Below are positions 36,601 through 46,633 of a stretch of DNA of 64,000 nt, piece by piece. This DNA comes from Pterobdella sp. o SKG-2022. Its lineage: Eukaryota > Annelida > Clitellata > Hirudinida > Piscicolidae. A model generated the notes under the pieces. It had not been told where the DNA came from, did not search any database, and was given only the letters and a program-made list of their open reading frames with translations. The first letter of the stretch is position 1. Each line of letters opens with the position of its first letter. The translations under genes were made by a program, and so were the position numbers. The stretch lies in contig OZ038321.1 in assembly GCA_964035795.1 (NCBI GenBank), forward strand, positions 18,727,209 to 18,791,208. Reading direction: 5' to 3'.

Positions 36601-39516
36601 TATGAGATGACTGTTAGGTTTTGGAGTAATGATGAGGTCAAGGATGTTACCAAGTCTGTGGGTGGGAAAGTCGATGTGCTGGACCAGCTCGAGTTCACGT
36701 AAAAGAGCACTAAGCGGGTTGTCATGAGACGCACAATTTGGGGTGTTGAAATCACCAGCCAATATAAAATTTGAAGAAAGAGAATAAAAGAAATAGAGAT
36801 GAGGCGTGAGCTCGCAGATAAAATTGCCGGTGTTTGGAGGACGGTAGATCACCGATAGAAACAAACAGTGTGACGGAAAAGACACTTTGGCTGTCAATGA
36901 TTCAAAAGAAGAGTGGGACGGGGATTTAATGGCATCCAATCTAATGGAGTTTCTGGAAATTACAGAAATACCTCCACCTCGTTTACCAACGGGTCGGTGG
37001 GAGTGCAAGACATGAAAGCCATGAGGCATGTCATATTTTGTGACATTGTCTGCGTTTTCAGGAATCCAAGTTTCCGTCAAAGCAATAATGTCAAGTTTAA
37101 GAGAAAGGATAGTATCGAGTATAATAGAAGATTTCCTACGAGTAGACCTAGGATTGAGGAGAGTGAATTTAGTAGACAAAGGTACATTGTGGACTTTAGG
37201 ATGAGAGGCTGACCGTCATTCCCAAGCCGTACGTCCCATCTTGAGTCGCACTTGTTGTCTATAAAGGGGACATGAGGAGGATTTTGTGACGTGGTCATGG
37301 CAAGAGCGCTTTGATTTGAAGCAGGGAACACAAAAGGAAGGAGAGGTTTTAGGGCAATTGTCAGACGAATGGTCTTTGCCGCAGTGCTCACATACTCTAG
37401 GATTTTGGCACTTAGATATGTTATGACCATAAGTCTGACAATTCAGACATCTAGTTGTATGGATGCGAGAGTGGAAAGGGAAATCTACCAAAAGGGAGAT
37501 GTACATTCTAGCACTTATTCAGCATGGGAAAAACATTGCTTGGAACTTGGATAAGCCAGTCATGAGTAGAAGGGTTTCGTGCGTTGGGCCTGTGCCTAAA
37601 GGCACGGAAAGCGCTGGGATCAGCAGATGGAAAGAGGAGATTGAAAGAGGTTTCAAGTTCCTCATTAATAACCCATGTCGGTAGACCCAAGACGGTGATT
37701 GTTGGATTCAATAGAACTGGGTCGTGGAGGCGTATGTTGGGAAGAGAAGAAAGGAAAAGTTTGGCATCCTTGAGTGAATCAGCAGAGTCAGCTTCCCAGA
37801 CAACAGCATCAGTAGACTCTCGGACATGCTTAGGAAAAGATTTAAAGGCTTGTGAAAATTTGATGGATGAAACCAATTTCCTGCACAATACACTAGGAGT
37901 CTCACCTGTGGTTGAGATAACTTTGGTGGAATATTTAATAATGGGTGGGGTATTTTTAATAGAAGGGATTTTATGTTGGATGGGGAGAAGTGAGTGTGAA
38001 ATTTTGTTAGTGGATGAGTGAGAAAGGGTGTGCATGTTTTTTGATTTGACAATAGTGCTGTAAGTAGGTTGAGATGAGTTAGTAGTAAGAATAGATGTGG
38101 TTGAATTGGTTGGTGTGAATGATTCTAGGGAAATTAATGATGGAAACTTATTAATTGAACTGAGAGATGAAGTGGTTGTAGAAGCAGAAGGTGAAAAGGT
38201 TGAAGATGTCTTGCTTGTAGATGAAGTTGAAGAAGTTGTTGAAGCTAAGATTGATGAAGATGAAGTGGTAATAGGAGATGAACTAGTTGAAGAGATGGTT
38301 GAAGTTGAACTAGTCAAAGAGGTGGTTGAAGATGAACTAGTCGAAGAGGTGGTTGAAGATGAAGTAGTCGAGAAAATGTAGTAGCTGGAGGAAATGTAGA
38401 AGGAGAAGTAATTGAAAGAGATGGAATGGTCAAACAGAAAGATAAAGACAAAGTGGTCGAGGAAGTATGGATTGCTGATTGAGATGTTGAAGATGTAGTC
38501 GTCTTCGCTTTTCGCCCTCTTTTTTTTGGGAACCGAGGACTTCTCAGACTTTAAAAAGTCTAAGACATTGCTACGTAATGTGCTGAGCGCTGTCTGAATA
38601 CTATCAATTTCGGAAATAATATTTGTGATGGCGGAAATTTTATCGACCATAGAAGCTATCTATACTAAATCACTGTATAACTGAACAAAGTTATTGGTTT
38701 TTTCTAAAATAAAACCTCAAAAGGAATTTTGGCACTAAAAAAAGTACAAACTAGAGTAAAGTTTTAAATGTGAAAAATTAAAAGGAGTGTTGCAGGAAAA
38801 TTATAGCAATACAATGTTTCAGTTTCATCTATTAATTTATTAAAATTGAGAAAAAAAAATATTCTTTTATTTTTTCTAATTTTCTGCAAGTTCTAATTTA
38901 ATTTATAAAATCAAAGAAAACTTTTACCGAACCCGCCATTTTGAACATAAAAAGAACAATTAAATAAGAGAGTGCGCTATAAATATAGAAAGATCGTATA
39001 CGAGTCTCAGATATAGAAGGATGTAAACATTTTTTTTTTATAATGTCGTGTAATTTTTGTTGTATATGCTTTAATAACGAATACGTATGCACTTGTGAAA
39101 AAATTTGTTTAATTGCTGTTCATAAGAATTTGCATTGTTTCACGATCAAAACAAGATATGAGTAAATAAAACTAATCCTTTTTTTGCATTTTTATCTTTC
39201 TATATACATTTTTTGTGTGTTCTCATGCGCCCTTTCCTTTTTTATCGAGATAATATGCTTCCTTGTTGTTTTGAATTTTTCTACCATTCCTTGTTATTTT
39301 TAACGTTTACTGAGCTGTGTTTTTAGTTAATAATATTGAATTTGAAGTTAATTTTTTAACGTACTCAGGGCGGTTTTTACTGGAAGGTACAACCCTAACC
39401 ACCCCAAGACCGATACATATCGTTCAAACCATTCAGCACTCAACTTTGCCTACAACCCGTTCCTAATCATCTCAACCTCTTTTTTCTTTTCATTTCGTTG
39501 GGTCTTTCATATATGA
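30660..39516 (+). CDS. MOLO-1-like TPM-domain membrane or secreted protein
   Basis: TPM-domain protein resembling C. elegans MOLO-1, a single-pass auxiliary subunit of acetylcholine receptors. Exons: 30660-30828, 30888-31062, about 31565-31673, 32609-32745, 39369-39516 (about 245 aa). Residues 1-20 (MKFLVFTVFLLFLVEECVCL) form a signal peptide. Then come YVCDPDSILGT and SQLDVIIKQIANES (TPM start), a CPC...C pair, KVAVAVTKQM, an acidic DDDDD run, then a second half with WKLAVCDEDVLLFYSRNDG and VYTATGEVASRKL. Exon 4 can end at the GT in tacaa|gtattg, in phase with a distal exon that adds AVFTGRYNPNHPKTDTY and a hydrophobic end (FLIISTSFFFSFRWVF) suitable as a C-terminal anchor. Without that splice the protein stops at 32750-32752, a shorter secreted form. 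The exon 3 acceptor could also be three bases earlier. Function is inferred from family only. Confidence 0.72.
32505..32560 (+). repeat. Fragment matching LINE 3' block at 14967
   Basis: atgtggcc...aacttttcaagttaatg followed by ccactataatcttatt resembles 14967-15010, the end of a decayed LINE. It lies directly before exon 4 of the TPM-domain gene. Confidence 0.45.
33535..33750 (+). repeat. GC-richer dispersed-element fragment
   Basis: Begins with agggcatgatattaaaaggcg, similar to the start of the copies at 52888 and 55328 (gggcatgacgttaaactgca). The rest (ggtggggctgctacc..., gaccccacacagattg) does not match them. Composition differs sharply from the surrounding intron. Probably another non-LTR element piece. 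Confidence 0.4.
34461..34545. repeat. Fold-back carrying GAAGCTTTTCGT motif
   Basis: Left arm about 34464-34489 (acacgaagcttttcgtaagt) and right arm about 34516-34542 (acttacgagaagcttcgtgt) are reverse complements with one mismatch around a loop of about 30 bases. A further single copy of the motif lies at 34228-34241. It is in the long intron of the TPM-domain gene. Confidence 0.75.
35228..37179 (-). pseudogene. LINE ORF2, endonuclease plus broken reverse transcriptase
   Basis: Endonuclease block (37179-36307, about 290 codons) shows LTETWIP with the catalytic Glu near residue 36, GGGISV, VIYRPPN, LAGDFNTPN and the DSDHY motif. A linker continues in another frame (36359-35892; KRKRRKLERK, FWKNVNSIL). 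Reverse-transcriptase domain 0-2 follows (35895-35575; NKSSPLDLIPKSTLKR, SYRPISNLSTISKIIERLV, DPFQSAL). Instead of domains 3-7 with YADD, the reading jumps to the C-terminal tail LHWLPISQRCKFKLLWVIA and FSHQAPRLWNSLPSNLRSSL. At least two frameshifts plus the internal deletion make it inactive. Confidence 0.85.
37216..38650 (-). pseudogene. LINE ORF1, gag-like with zinc knuckles, frameshifted
   Basis: Nucleic-acid-binding ORF1 of the LINE. N-terminal part MVDKISAITNIISEIDSIQT has coiled-coil character and is followed by a KKKRAK basic patch and a long Ser/Thr-rich low-complexity tract (about residues 90-170). The frame stops at 37508 just after VFPMLNKC. The continuation is in the next frame (37506-37216) and contains CX2CX4HX4C (CLNCQTYGHNISKC), CX2CX3HX4C (CEHCGKDHSSDNC) and a further Cys/His cluster. 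A one-base frameshift near 37508 therefore separates the knuckles from the rest. The antisense acidic ORFs over the Ser/Thr tract are shadows. Confidence 0.8.
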
Positions 39517-41078
39517 TCAAGATTGATTTGGTATTGTTTCTTTGTTCATTTTCTTACATACTCAAGTGTTTAAAATTTGATGGTGTTTGTTAAAGCATTT
39601 AGGCTTCAACCGCTAGGTTTAACCTATTAAATTTGCTTCATATTTGTTGAATCATGTAATTTTTGAGATTTCAAGATGTAATTACTATTTTGGGATATTT
39701 TAGCTTATTTAAGTTTTTTGTTTCAATTAAAAATCACTTATGATCTTATTATATCCCAAATGCTTGTTGTATGGTGTTTATGAGAACGATGTTGTTTTCT
39801 ACGATCTACATTTTTTGTTCGATCAAAATAATTTATTTTAATACTTTTCAATATACATTAAGTTTATACACATTGCTTTTTTATTAATAGTATTTGTACA
39901 TAGCTCAGAAATGTATGGCTAGATCTATTTCTAGTATTCTGCGATTAGGTGTTTACATTGTTAGATAACATTTTTAATTTCTTCTAATCATTGTTTAGAT
40001 GATAAAGTATTGGTTGGTTGAAAATAGCTTGCAATAATTAGATTTCACGCTTCCTAATAAAGGCCTTGAACTCTTTATTTGTAACTCCATAATGTATTTA
40101 ATCGATTAGTAAAGAATGAATGTCTTTTACTGAATACTTCATTAAAACTTTCTAATTAAATTGAAAAAAACAGAACTAAATCGGTCTTATTCATTTTTTC
40201 CTGATTTTTGCAAACTTGTACTGTACAGCAGTTTCTTTGGTTTCGTCAGCAATCCTTTCCCTCGGTACACTTTTGTCCTTAAAAAATTATGGATTTTAGA
40301 ATGAAAAAATCACGAAAAAATAAATTAAGTTTCATATATGATTAGTTTTTCATATATATGTAGCCTGAAAAGTTTATGAAATATAGAAAAAAATAATACT
40401 ATAAAATTATGGGTTTAAATGAAGAGTCTTATTGGTGTACGAAAAAACTTCGAAAAATGTACAGAAATAAAAGTAAACATATTTTTATTAGTTTTGCGGA
40501 TCTAGAAAAATCGTTCAATGAGGTGACAAAAATGGACATTAAATAATCTGCTCCACAAGTTTTAGAAGGTGGTGATGAGCAGGTATGATGGGATAAAGTG
40601 ATGAGAATGATCTGAAAAGATTTTGATGACAGTCAGTAAGTGTCACATTTGGTATATGGTAAACAGCTTTTTGTGCAAAGTTGAATTTGAAAAAAGAAAA
40701 AATTTAAATAAAAATGGAGATAAAGGAAAGAAGAAAAGTGCAAAAAAAATTTTTTTAATGAAATAAATTTTTCCACATTTGGTATGATAAAGATAAACCG
40801 GATTTGAAACCATGGTACCTAACATATAATTAAGCATACGATGACATCAACTTCAGAAAGTTCTGGGCCTCTATGGGCCCTAAATACTTTTTCAAATAAG
40901 TCATCTGGACTGCAGAATTGATTTTACGTAAGTAAGCAAAAAAAAACTAATCAGTAAATCTGCTATTATGGAACAATTGAAAATGTTAAGAAAAAACTAA
41001 AGGTCTATAGAATAAAATAAGGAACTAAACAAGCAACAATAATAAATGAAAATGTCAAAAAAAAAGATTTTAAAATAT
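39517..41078. other. Intergenic, with LINE fragment
   Basis: Convergent spacer between the distal exon of the TPM-domain gene (+) and UTP11 (-). Apart from the RT remnant at 40430-40620 and a small repeat near 40788-40825 (aaaccggatttgaaaccatg, also near 18334 as aaaccggatttaaaatcttg), I see nothing. Confidence 0.45.
40430..40620 (+). mobile_element. LINE reverse-transcriptase fragment
   Basis: Plus-strand reading gives LRKMYRNKSKHIFISFADLE followed by KSFNEVTKMDIK and a stop. This corresponds to the conserved 'FVDLEKAFDRVPR' motif (RT domain 3) of non-LTR retrotransposons. It is a short, decayed remnant. Confidence 0.7.
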
Positions 41079-42725
41079 TTAGAAAAATCTGAAGCAAACC
41101 AGAAGCATTTTTTGGCTCAAAAGCTTTTGTTCAATGATCTTTAATTGTTTTTCTCTCTCAATCCTTCTCATCAATTCATTCATTTTTTTCTCTTTATTTA
41201 CTGCAGCTTCCTTCAAGGGAGTAACTTTATTATAAAATGTAGAAGATGTCACAATTATACCAATGTAATATTTTACATACAATTTTAAAATTACTGATAA
41301 TTTTTAGTTGTGAAACAATTTTGAAATGATTAGATATTTGATAGATGTATTTTTGAGATATAAAGTTGTAAAAAAACTCAAAAAATAGCTGGCATGATTT
41401 TTAATAAAAATTACCAAATAGTAATAAAACTTAACTAATTCAGCAACTGGTTCAACCATATCAAAAAGAAGACCAAAGTTCCAAAAGATTTTTTTTGATA
41501 TAATGAGAAAATATTCTTAAATAATATCAACACAATGCTATTGAAGAACATAGATTATAGAATAAGGCAAAAACTCACAGCAAGAGATCTGTCATCGACA
41601 TCAGGTAATTTAATGTTTGAAAGAAGTTCTAGATCTAATCTGTTGAATGTTCTGGAAACCATGGAAGGGTGGGTGTTGAAAAAGTTGCTCAAACTGAATG
41701 CCTGGACTAATTGGTTGAATTTATAATTTTTATTAAAATTAAATTAAATATAAGTAATCAAATAAAAACTGGAAATGTAAATTATTTTAAATTAGAATCA
41801 TGAACAAAAAAATTTAAAATTATGAAACCATCTTTTTGACTGTCACAGAACACAATGTGTTTGTTCTTTGGTGCATTTGGAGCCTCCAACAGCTGCAGAG
41901 AGGCTTTGAGATTTTCTATTTTCTATCCAATGATTTTGAAATATTAGTAAATTTGAGAAAATTAAACTGAAGCTTTATTTACTTTTTATATTTAGTTAAT
42001 AGTTTGTTATGTAGTACCAATGTTCATTAACATAAATTTTTAAAAAATTAATCTTCAATTTTATTTTCTTGAAATCAAAATTTTTTATTTATAATCTTAA
42101 TATTTGATCACAATAAAAACCCACTTTTTTCTCAAGGCTCCTTTTGAATCTCACATAGTTTATATCTTGTGTATCCATTAGCTTTTTCTGTTCATCTGTA
42201 TATTTAATAACTACATCATCTGCCTTGTGAACCCCATCCTAAAAAAAATTTTATGTTTTTGAGAATTAAGTTATACATAAATACTTTGACAAACTTACAA
42301 TAATCTTGGATTAGTTTATAATAAATATATAACTTAGAAAACAAAATATAGAAAATAAAAATATTATCTTGAAAATAGTTTTTCAAACTTACAACAACTT
42401 TGGATTTAACCATATTGAAATGGAATTCATCAGGATTTCGATCTGATGCCTTCTTTTTGAGCACTTTTAATGTATTTTGTCGTTTGTGGTACTCCCTATT
42501 TTTCAGTATAAAAATGTCTTATTTTCTAATAAAAATCGTTTAAATATAAATATACCTGCTTCTTTTTTGATAATCTTTTTTCTTTTCTAAAAAGCCAAGA
42601 TGTTGCCTGGATGCAGGCTGTGAAAAAAATATATAAATATATTTAATTTAAAATAAAATAAAAACCTGTGATCTTTCTCGGTGAACTTTTTGATTACATT
42701 TTTCAGCATTTCTAAAAGAAGACAT
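41079..42725 (-). CDS. UTP11: UTP11, U3 snoRNP small-subunit processome protein
   Basis: Nucleolar component of the SSU processome needed for 18S rRNA maturation. Exons on the minus strand: 42725-42666, 42617-42556, 42495-42393, 42238-42125, 41922-41829, 41706-41579, 41210-41079; phases agree, giving about 230 residues (human 253). The family hallmarks are clear: SSFRNAEKCNQKVHRERSQ, RQHLGFLEKKKDY, EYHKRQNTLKVLKKKASDR, NPDEFHFNMVKSKVV, DGVHKADD, LMDTQDINYVRFKR, NKHIVFCDSQKDV, MVSRTFNR and RRIEREKQLKI. The extreme basic tail of other family members is absent, so either it is genuinely short or another last exon exists. The exon 7 acceptor was chosen by phase and is the least certain. Confidence 0.92.
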
Positions 42726-42854
42726 GATACCGACGAAAATATATTTATTCAATTCTCGATTCACTTTTAAGTTGAAGAAAATTTCTAAAGTATTTCTAAA
42801 GTAAACAATTTTAATTTTTTATATAAACTACCAAAATAAAGTGTTTTAATAAAT

Positions 42855-43574
42855 CTATTTATTTTTTTTTTTGCTTTTTCTTTTTCCGTTGGATTCCTTT
42901 TTTTCTTTTTCTTTCACTTGTTTTTTTTCGCTTTCTATTGGTTTTTGCACAACTACCTGTGTATGCAAAGAAATTAAAGACAGGGAAGATTCTGTTAAAC
43001 AAAGATTAGGGAACAGCTTAGTTCGAGCTTCAACAAAATCTGGGCAACATGGCTTTGTAAAAAGTTTGTTTGGCCTTCTCCTCAATTCATCGTCTTCAAT
43101 TTTTGTTTCATTTTTTTCATTTTTTTGATTGTTTAATATTTTATTTTTTTTTTTAGCATTTACGTTATCGGAATCTGATTTGCTGTCACTTTTCGATTTT
43201 TTTTCTTTATCAGCATTATTTATTTCTTCTTGGATACAAATTTGCCTCGGATTGAAAACACTAGATTGAAAATTTCGTATTACATTTTTGTAACCACAAG
43301 GATCATAGTATTTTAGTTCTTCAATTTTCTTTAACCAATGTCTTTCTCTTAAAATGTTTCTATAAATTATATCAGCATCTGGAATTAAGATATCATAATC
43401 TTCATTTATAACACCTGGAATAGCACAAGTCCATGAACATGGACATAAAAGTTGTGTTTTAATTCTGTTTATTGCCACTTTTACTTCTTCTGACCACACG
43501 AAGTTTATCGTAAATGTTTCTTCTTTTTTGATATTGTCAGATTTCACAGTATTTTTTTTTTTCTTGCCAGCCAT
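42855..43574 (-). CDS. Unrecognised lysine-rich protein, single exon
   Basis: I do not recognise this family. The 239-residue ORF has a basic start (MAGKKKKNTVKSDNIKKEE), an ordered-looking block of about residues 22-118 with LLCPCSWTCAIPG, DADIIYRNILRERHWLKKIE and YYDPCGYKNVIRNFQSSVFN, then a charged Lys/Ser/Asn-rich linker, a second ordered block (KPCCPDFVEARTKLFPNLCL) and a polylysine end. The five or more cysteines in the ordered blocks and the aromatic content argue that it is a real gene and not chance. The stop lies 129 bases upstream of the UTP11 start on the same strand. An RFX-type X-box lies 830 bases upstream. A ciliary role is a guess. Confidence 0.7.
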   Translation of the reverse strand: MAGKKKKNTVKSDNIKKEETFTINFVWSEEVKVAINRIKTQLLCPCSWTCAIPGVINEDYDILIPDADIIYRNILRERHWLKKIEELKYYDPCGYKNVIRNFQSSVFNPRQICIQEEINNADKEKKSKSDSKSDSDNVNAKKKNKILNNQKNEKNETKIEDDELRRRPNKLFTKPCCPDFVEARTKLFPNLCLTESSLSLISLHTQVVVQKPIESEKKQVKEKEKKESNGKRKSKKKNK

Positions 43575-45046
43575 TATTTATATGTTTTTCTTCAAGTGGT
43601 AGATGGACTTTTCAATCTTCAATTTTAATATGACTGAACTATTAAGCGACGTCGTTATTTACTTTTAACTCTTTAAAATATGTTTTCAGGCGTTTCACAC
43701 ATTCATCTTTACTAACTTAAAATCTAAAAAATTATTTAATAAAATACACGCAGAAACTGTTATATATAACTAATTTATTAACAAATCTTGTTAATATTTC
43801 AATAAAAATTTGAATATTCAGATTTTTGCGAATTTTTCTTTATCATTTTAGGCTCATTTTTGAGAAGGTAATGATATATCAAACAAAAATTCAACTAAAA
43901 ATTTTCAAAAATCTAGGATTCTATAAAAAATGGATACAAACAATGTTGAATAAAACTGCAGCACAAATGTCTCATTGTTATGGTGTATGAACAGGTTTTT
44001 TCAGGTGAAAAAAGTGATAGCTACGTCAATACCTTATTGTTATAGTTTCGTAAAAGAGAAATTCTATAATAAAAATCCATAGTTGCATTACTACAAATGC
44101 ATTTTAATGCCATCATATTTATTGAACAACAACAATGGATACAGAAAATAAATAAACTAAATTTCACAAAAGAAAATCTTCTTACATGATGAAAACACTT
44201 TGGAAAACGAAAACTCAACAATTCAATGTTATTTTGTTAAATTTGACCGATTGAAGACTTCTAAAAATTTATGTTCATGCAGTAAAACTATAAATTATTG
44301 CTTGGAAAATAAACATTTCCACCCTCCATTGATCTAATGTACGCAGTTAAATTCTACAAACGACTTATTACGGTTTTGTATTGTCGTCTATTCAAACGTG
44401 GTTACCTAGCAACATGCATTGGCGTTTTATTCTTTTTTGCTTATGCATTTTGCGTAATTAAATGCAATTTTGGATAATGGTTTTGAAGTTTCATTTTCTT
44501 GAAATATAAATTTTAAAAAATTTGTCTATGTTACTTTTTGATGAAAACTTCAAGAGGAAAAACATTGTTTGCAAAGTATTTTTCAATAGAAAAAAGTGCA
44601 CCTATAATTATATTTTATATTAATGAGCTCACGGATGACTTGCGACATACAAAACAACAGGTGAATAATGAAGCGTTTGATTATTTCACCGTTGTTTGTA
44701 ACCTCCCACCAAAGAATAGTTCTGCAAGGTTTTATCGATCAAGCTTATGTACATAAATGCATATATAACTTGAAAAAGTATCCTATGTAGGTGTTGCTAA
44801 TTTCTTATACAAATGTCACATCATATTAGATGCGAACTTAGATGGATATGATATAAAAGAACTGTATAAAAATGTAAACTTTTCAACATGAGGCAATGAA
44901 GAACTGAATTTTTGGGTGAGTACACTTTTTTCAAATACAGAAAAACTCGAGTTCTAAGAAAATGAATTTTTTTCAATTAATTAAAAGTTTTTTTCTCCTC
45001 TGAACCCATCTAATTACAAGAAATATTAAATTTTGATAATCAGAGC
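43575..45046. other. Intergenic between divergent genes
   Basis: Spacer between the unknown gene (-) and the bZIP gene (+). The short ORF at 44538-44756 has no recognisable content. It includes an X-box-like site (44401-44413). An AG after tttgataatc, just before the bZIP ATG, could be a splice acceptor for an upstream 5' UTR exon. Confidence 0.45.
44401..44413 (+). promoter_or_regulatory. X-box-like RFX site
   Basis: GTTACCTAGCAAC fits the RFX consensus GTNRCC-N(0-3)-RGYAAC in both half-sites. It is in the divergent spacer, about 830 bases from the unknown gene and 630 from the bZIP gene. RFX factors drive ciliary genes in animals. Which gene it serves, if any, is unknown. Confidence 0.45.
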
Positions 45047-46633
45047 ATGCAGAAGTTGGAAGAAAGTTCTACAGATGTTTTGCACCTTTTACCTTTCTCT
45101 CTAAATTCACAAAACAGGCGTTTAAGAGAATTTACTCCGGAAGATCAAAAAGATCAAATTTACTGGGCCAAAAGACGCAAAAACAATGAGGCGGCTAAAA
45201 GATCCAGAGAAAAAAGAAGACTCAACTGTTTGATTTTGAGTCACCAAGTTTTGAGATTGGCTTCAGAAAATAAAAAGTTGAAAATGGAACTTATAAGGAT
45301 TAGGAAAAAGTTATCTTTGGCTATAGAAAAAGGGGGTATTGATGTTGAAGAAGAAAATGATCAAGTAGACATTGAAGAAATTGAAGACTCTGAAATTGGG
45401 GTGGTTGATTTCAATGGAAACCCAAAAAACTTCAATGAAGTTTTAGCAATGACTAAAAAACTTTGTAGCAAAATTAGTCTGGAAAACGCAAAAGAATTTA
45501 GTAAAAAACCAAATAGTTATTCCCAAAGCTCAACTCATATAACAAAAGAAACGAAAAAAAAAGAAAACGACTTTGGTGCAGGTAATGAAATCAATAATTT
45601 CAAAAACACCACTTCTAAACCTTTTAAGATTTCAAAAACTGAAGAAAATGATTCGAAAGAAAAAAATCGTAACAAGGTAAGTTGTAGCTTAGAGAAAAGA
45701 GAAACTAAAGAAAATAAAATGATTGAAAAAAGTAGCAATTTCAGTTTTAATGAGAAATTAATGAAACAAAACACGAATGAGTGTTGTAACTTTCCTAAAA
45801 AACCCACTAGTGATCAAAACATAACATCACTATCTTCCAGTAGTGTTTTAGCTGGGTTATCTGTAGAGTCTTTGACGCTTTCAATGAATTCTAATATGGA
45901 TATAAGCGATTCTCATGATGCGTCATCAAAAGACCAATCCAGTGATTATGACAAAAATAACAATAAAAGTGAAATGAACAAATCTTTGAATAACTCTGTA
46001 AATTTAGAAATTTTCGAAAACACATTTTTAGAAGCTCACCAAAACAAATGTAATACCGAATTCAGCAAAAAATCAAGCAATAAATGTTTCATGCCGAGGC
46101 TCTCAATGCCATATGAAACGCCATTTCCTTTCCAGCCTCACCCAAACCTCGCATCATGCTTTCCTCTCAACTATAGCAACTTTAATACATCTTTTGTCTA
46201 TACACCATTTGCAAACACAACACCTACATACGTCGATTCAATTCAAGAAAAAGTTAAACCTACACCAAATTTTGAAACTATAAACAAAAATGAATTGAAT
46301 TTGTTTAAAGTGAAAGGGCTTTACCCAACTTTTCAACCACACATACGTTTCCCTCTGAAGTCTTCATGCTCAAATTCTGTTCCAAAACCTCTTTTTTCAT
46401 TTTCGAGTATGTATTTGACTCCAATAAAAACGGATAAAGATCGAAAACTCGAAGAGTATCCAATCAATTTATCAATGAAGAAAGAATCTGAAAATCACAT
46501 TAATTATGAAAATAATTTGAGAGAAATTTCTAGAAAAATGTTTATCAATTCTAGCCGTGATTATTTCGAAAACGTTTTTAGCATTCCAAATATCGAGCAT
46601 CACACAGAGGTCTTCCCGCAGACAAGCAATTGA
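45047..46633 (+). CDS. NFIL3/vrille-type bZIP transcription factor
   Basis: Nuclear DNA-binding factor in one exon, 528 residues. The bZIP lies at the N-terminus: basic region about 39-58 (YWAKRRKNNEAAKRSREKRR) with the N46-x7-R54-x9-L64 spacing and zipper positions L64, L71, L78 and I85. The KRRKNNEAAKRSREKRR signature is that of the NFIL3/E4BP4 and vrille group, which differs from PAR factors by E48 in NNEAAKRSR (PAR members have NNVAA or NNAAA). The rest is low-complexity and Asn/Ser/Lys-rich. A PINLSMKK motif at residues 472-479 resembles CtBP-binding PxDLS/PxNLS sites, consistent with a repressor. Related vertebrate and fly factors act in circadian and developmental control. The coding region is intronless like vertebrate NFIL3. 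It is tail-to-tail with eIF3K. Confidence 0.88.
   Translation: MQKLEESSTDVLHLLPFSLNSQNRRLREFTPEDQKDQIYWAKRRKNNEAAKRSREKRRLNCLILSHQVLRLASENKKLKMELIRIRKKLSLAIEKGGIDVEEENDQVDIEEIEDSEIGVVDFNGNPKNFNEVLAMTKKLCSKISLENAKEFSKKPNSYSQSSTHITKETKKKENDFGAGNEINNFKNTTSKPFKISKTEENDSKEKNRNKVSCSLEKRETKENKMIEKSSNFSFNEKLMKQNTNECCNFPKKPTSDQNITSLSSSSVLAGLSVESLTLSMNSNMDISDSHDASSKDQSSDYDKNNNKSEMNKSLNNSVNLEIFENTFLEAHQNKCNTEFSKKSSNKCFMPRLSMPYETPFPFQPHPNLASCFPLNYSNFNTSFVYTPFANTTPTYVDSIQEKVKPTPNFETINKNELNLFKVKGLYPTFQPHIRFPLKSSCSNSVPKPLFSFSSMYLTPIKTDKDRKLEEYPINLSMKKESENHINYENNLREISRKMFINSSRDYFENVFSIPNIEHHTEVFPQTSN

Larger units (their letters stand above)
35150..38655 (-). mobile_element. CR1/L2-like LINE, RT core deleted
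   Basis: A nearly full-length non-LTR retrotransposon on the minus strand. Order: ORF1 (38650 to 37216) with zinc knuckles, ORF2 starting near 37179 with an apurinic-type endonuclease, then the reverse-transcriptase N-terminal part (to about 35580), directly followed by the ORF2 C-terminal part (35545-35228), and a short 3' UTR with gcgctataaaaatc and a TTATAATAATA end. The catalytic palm of the reverse transcriptase is missing. The element is antisense within the long intron of the TPM-domain gene. Confidence 0.9.

Noticed and set aside
37584..38381. Long plus-strand ORFs of 145 and 94 codons, one acidic (Val/Glu-rich)
   Set aside because: They lie antisense to the LINE ORF1. The Glu/Val-rich composition is just the complement of its Ser/Thr-rich tract.
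42871..43128. Plus-strand ORF rich in Phe and Leu
   Set aside because: Complement of the lysine-rich end of the unknown minus-strand gene.
44538..44756. 72-codon ORF between the unknown gene and the bZIP gene
   Set aside because: No motif, low complexity in keeping with AT-rich spacer, and no splice or homology support.
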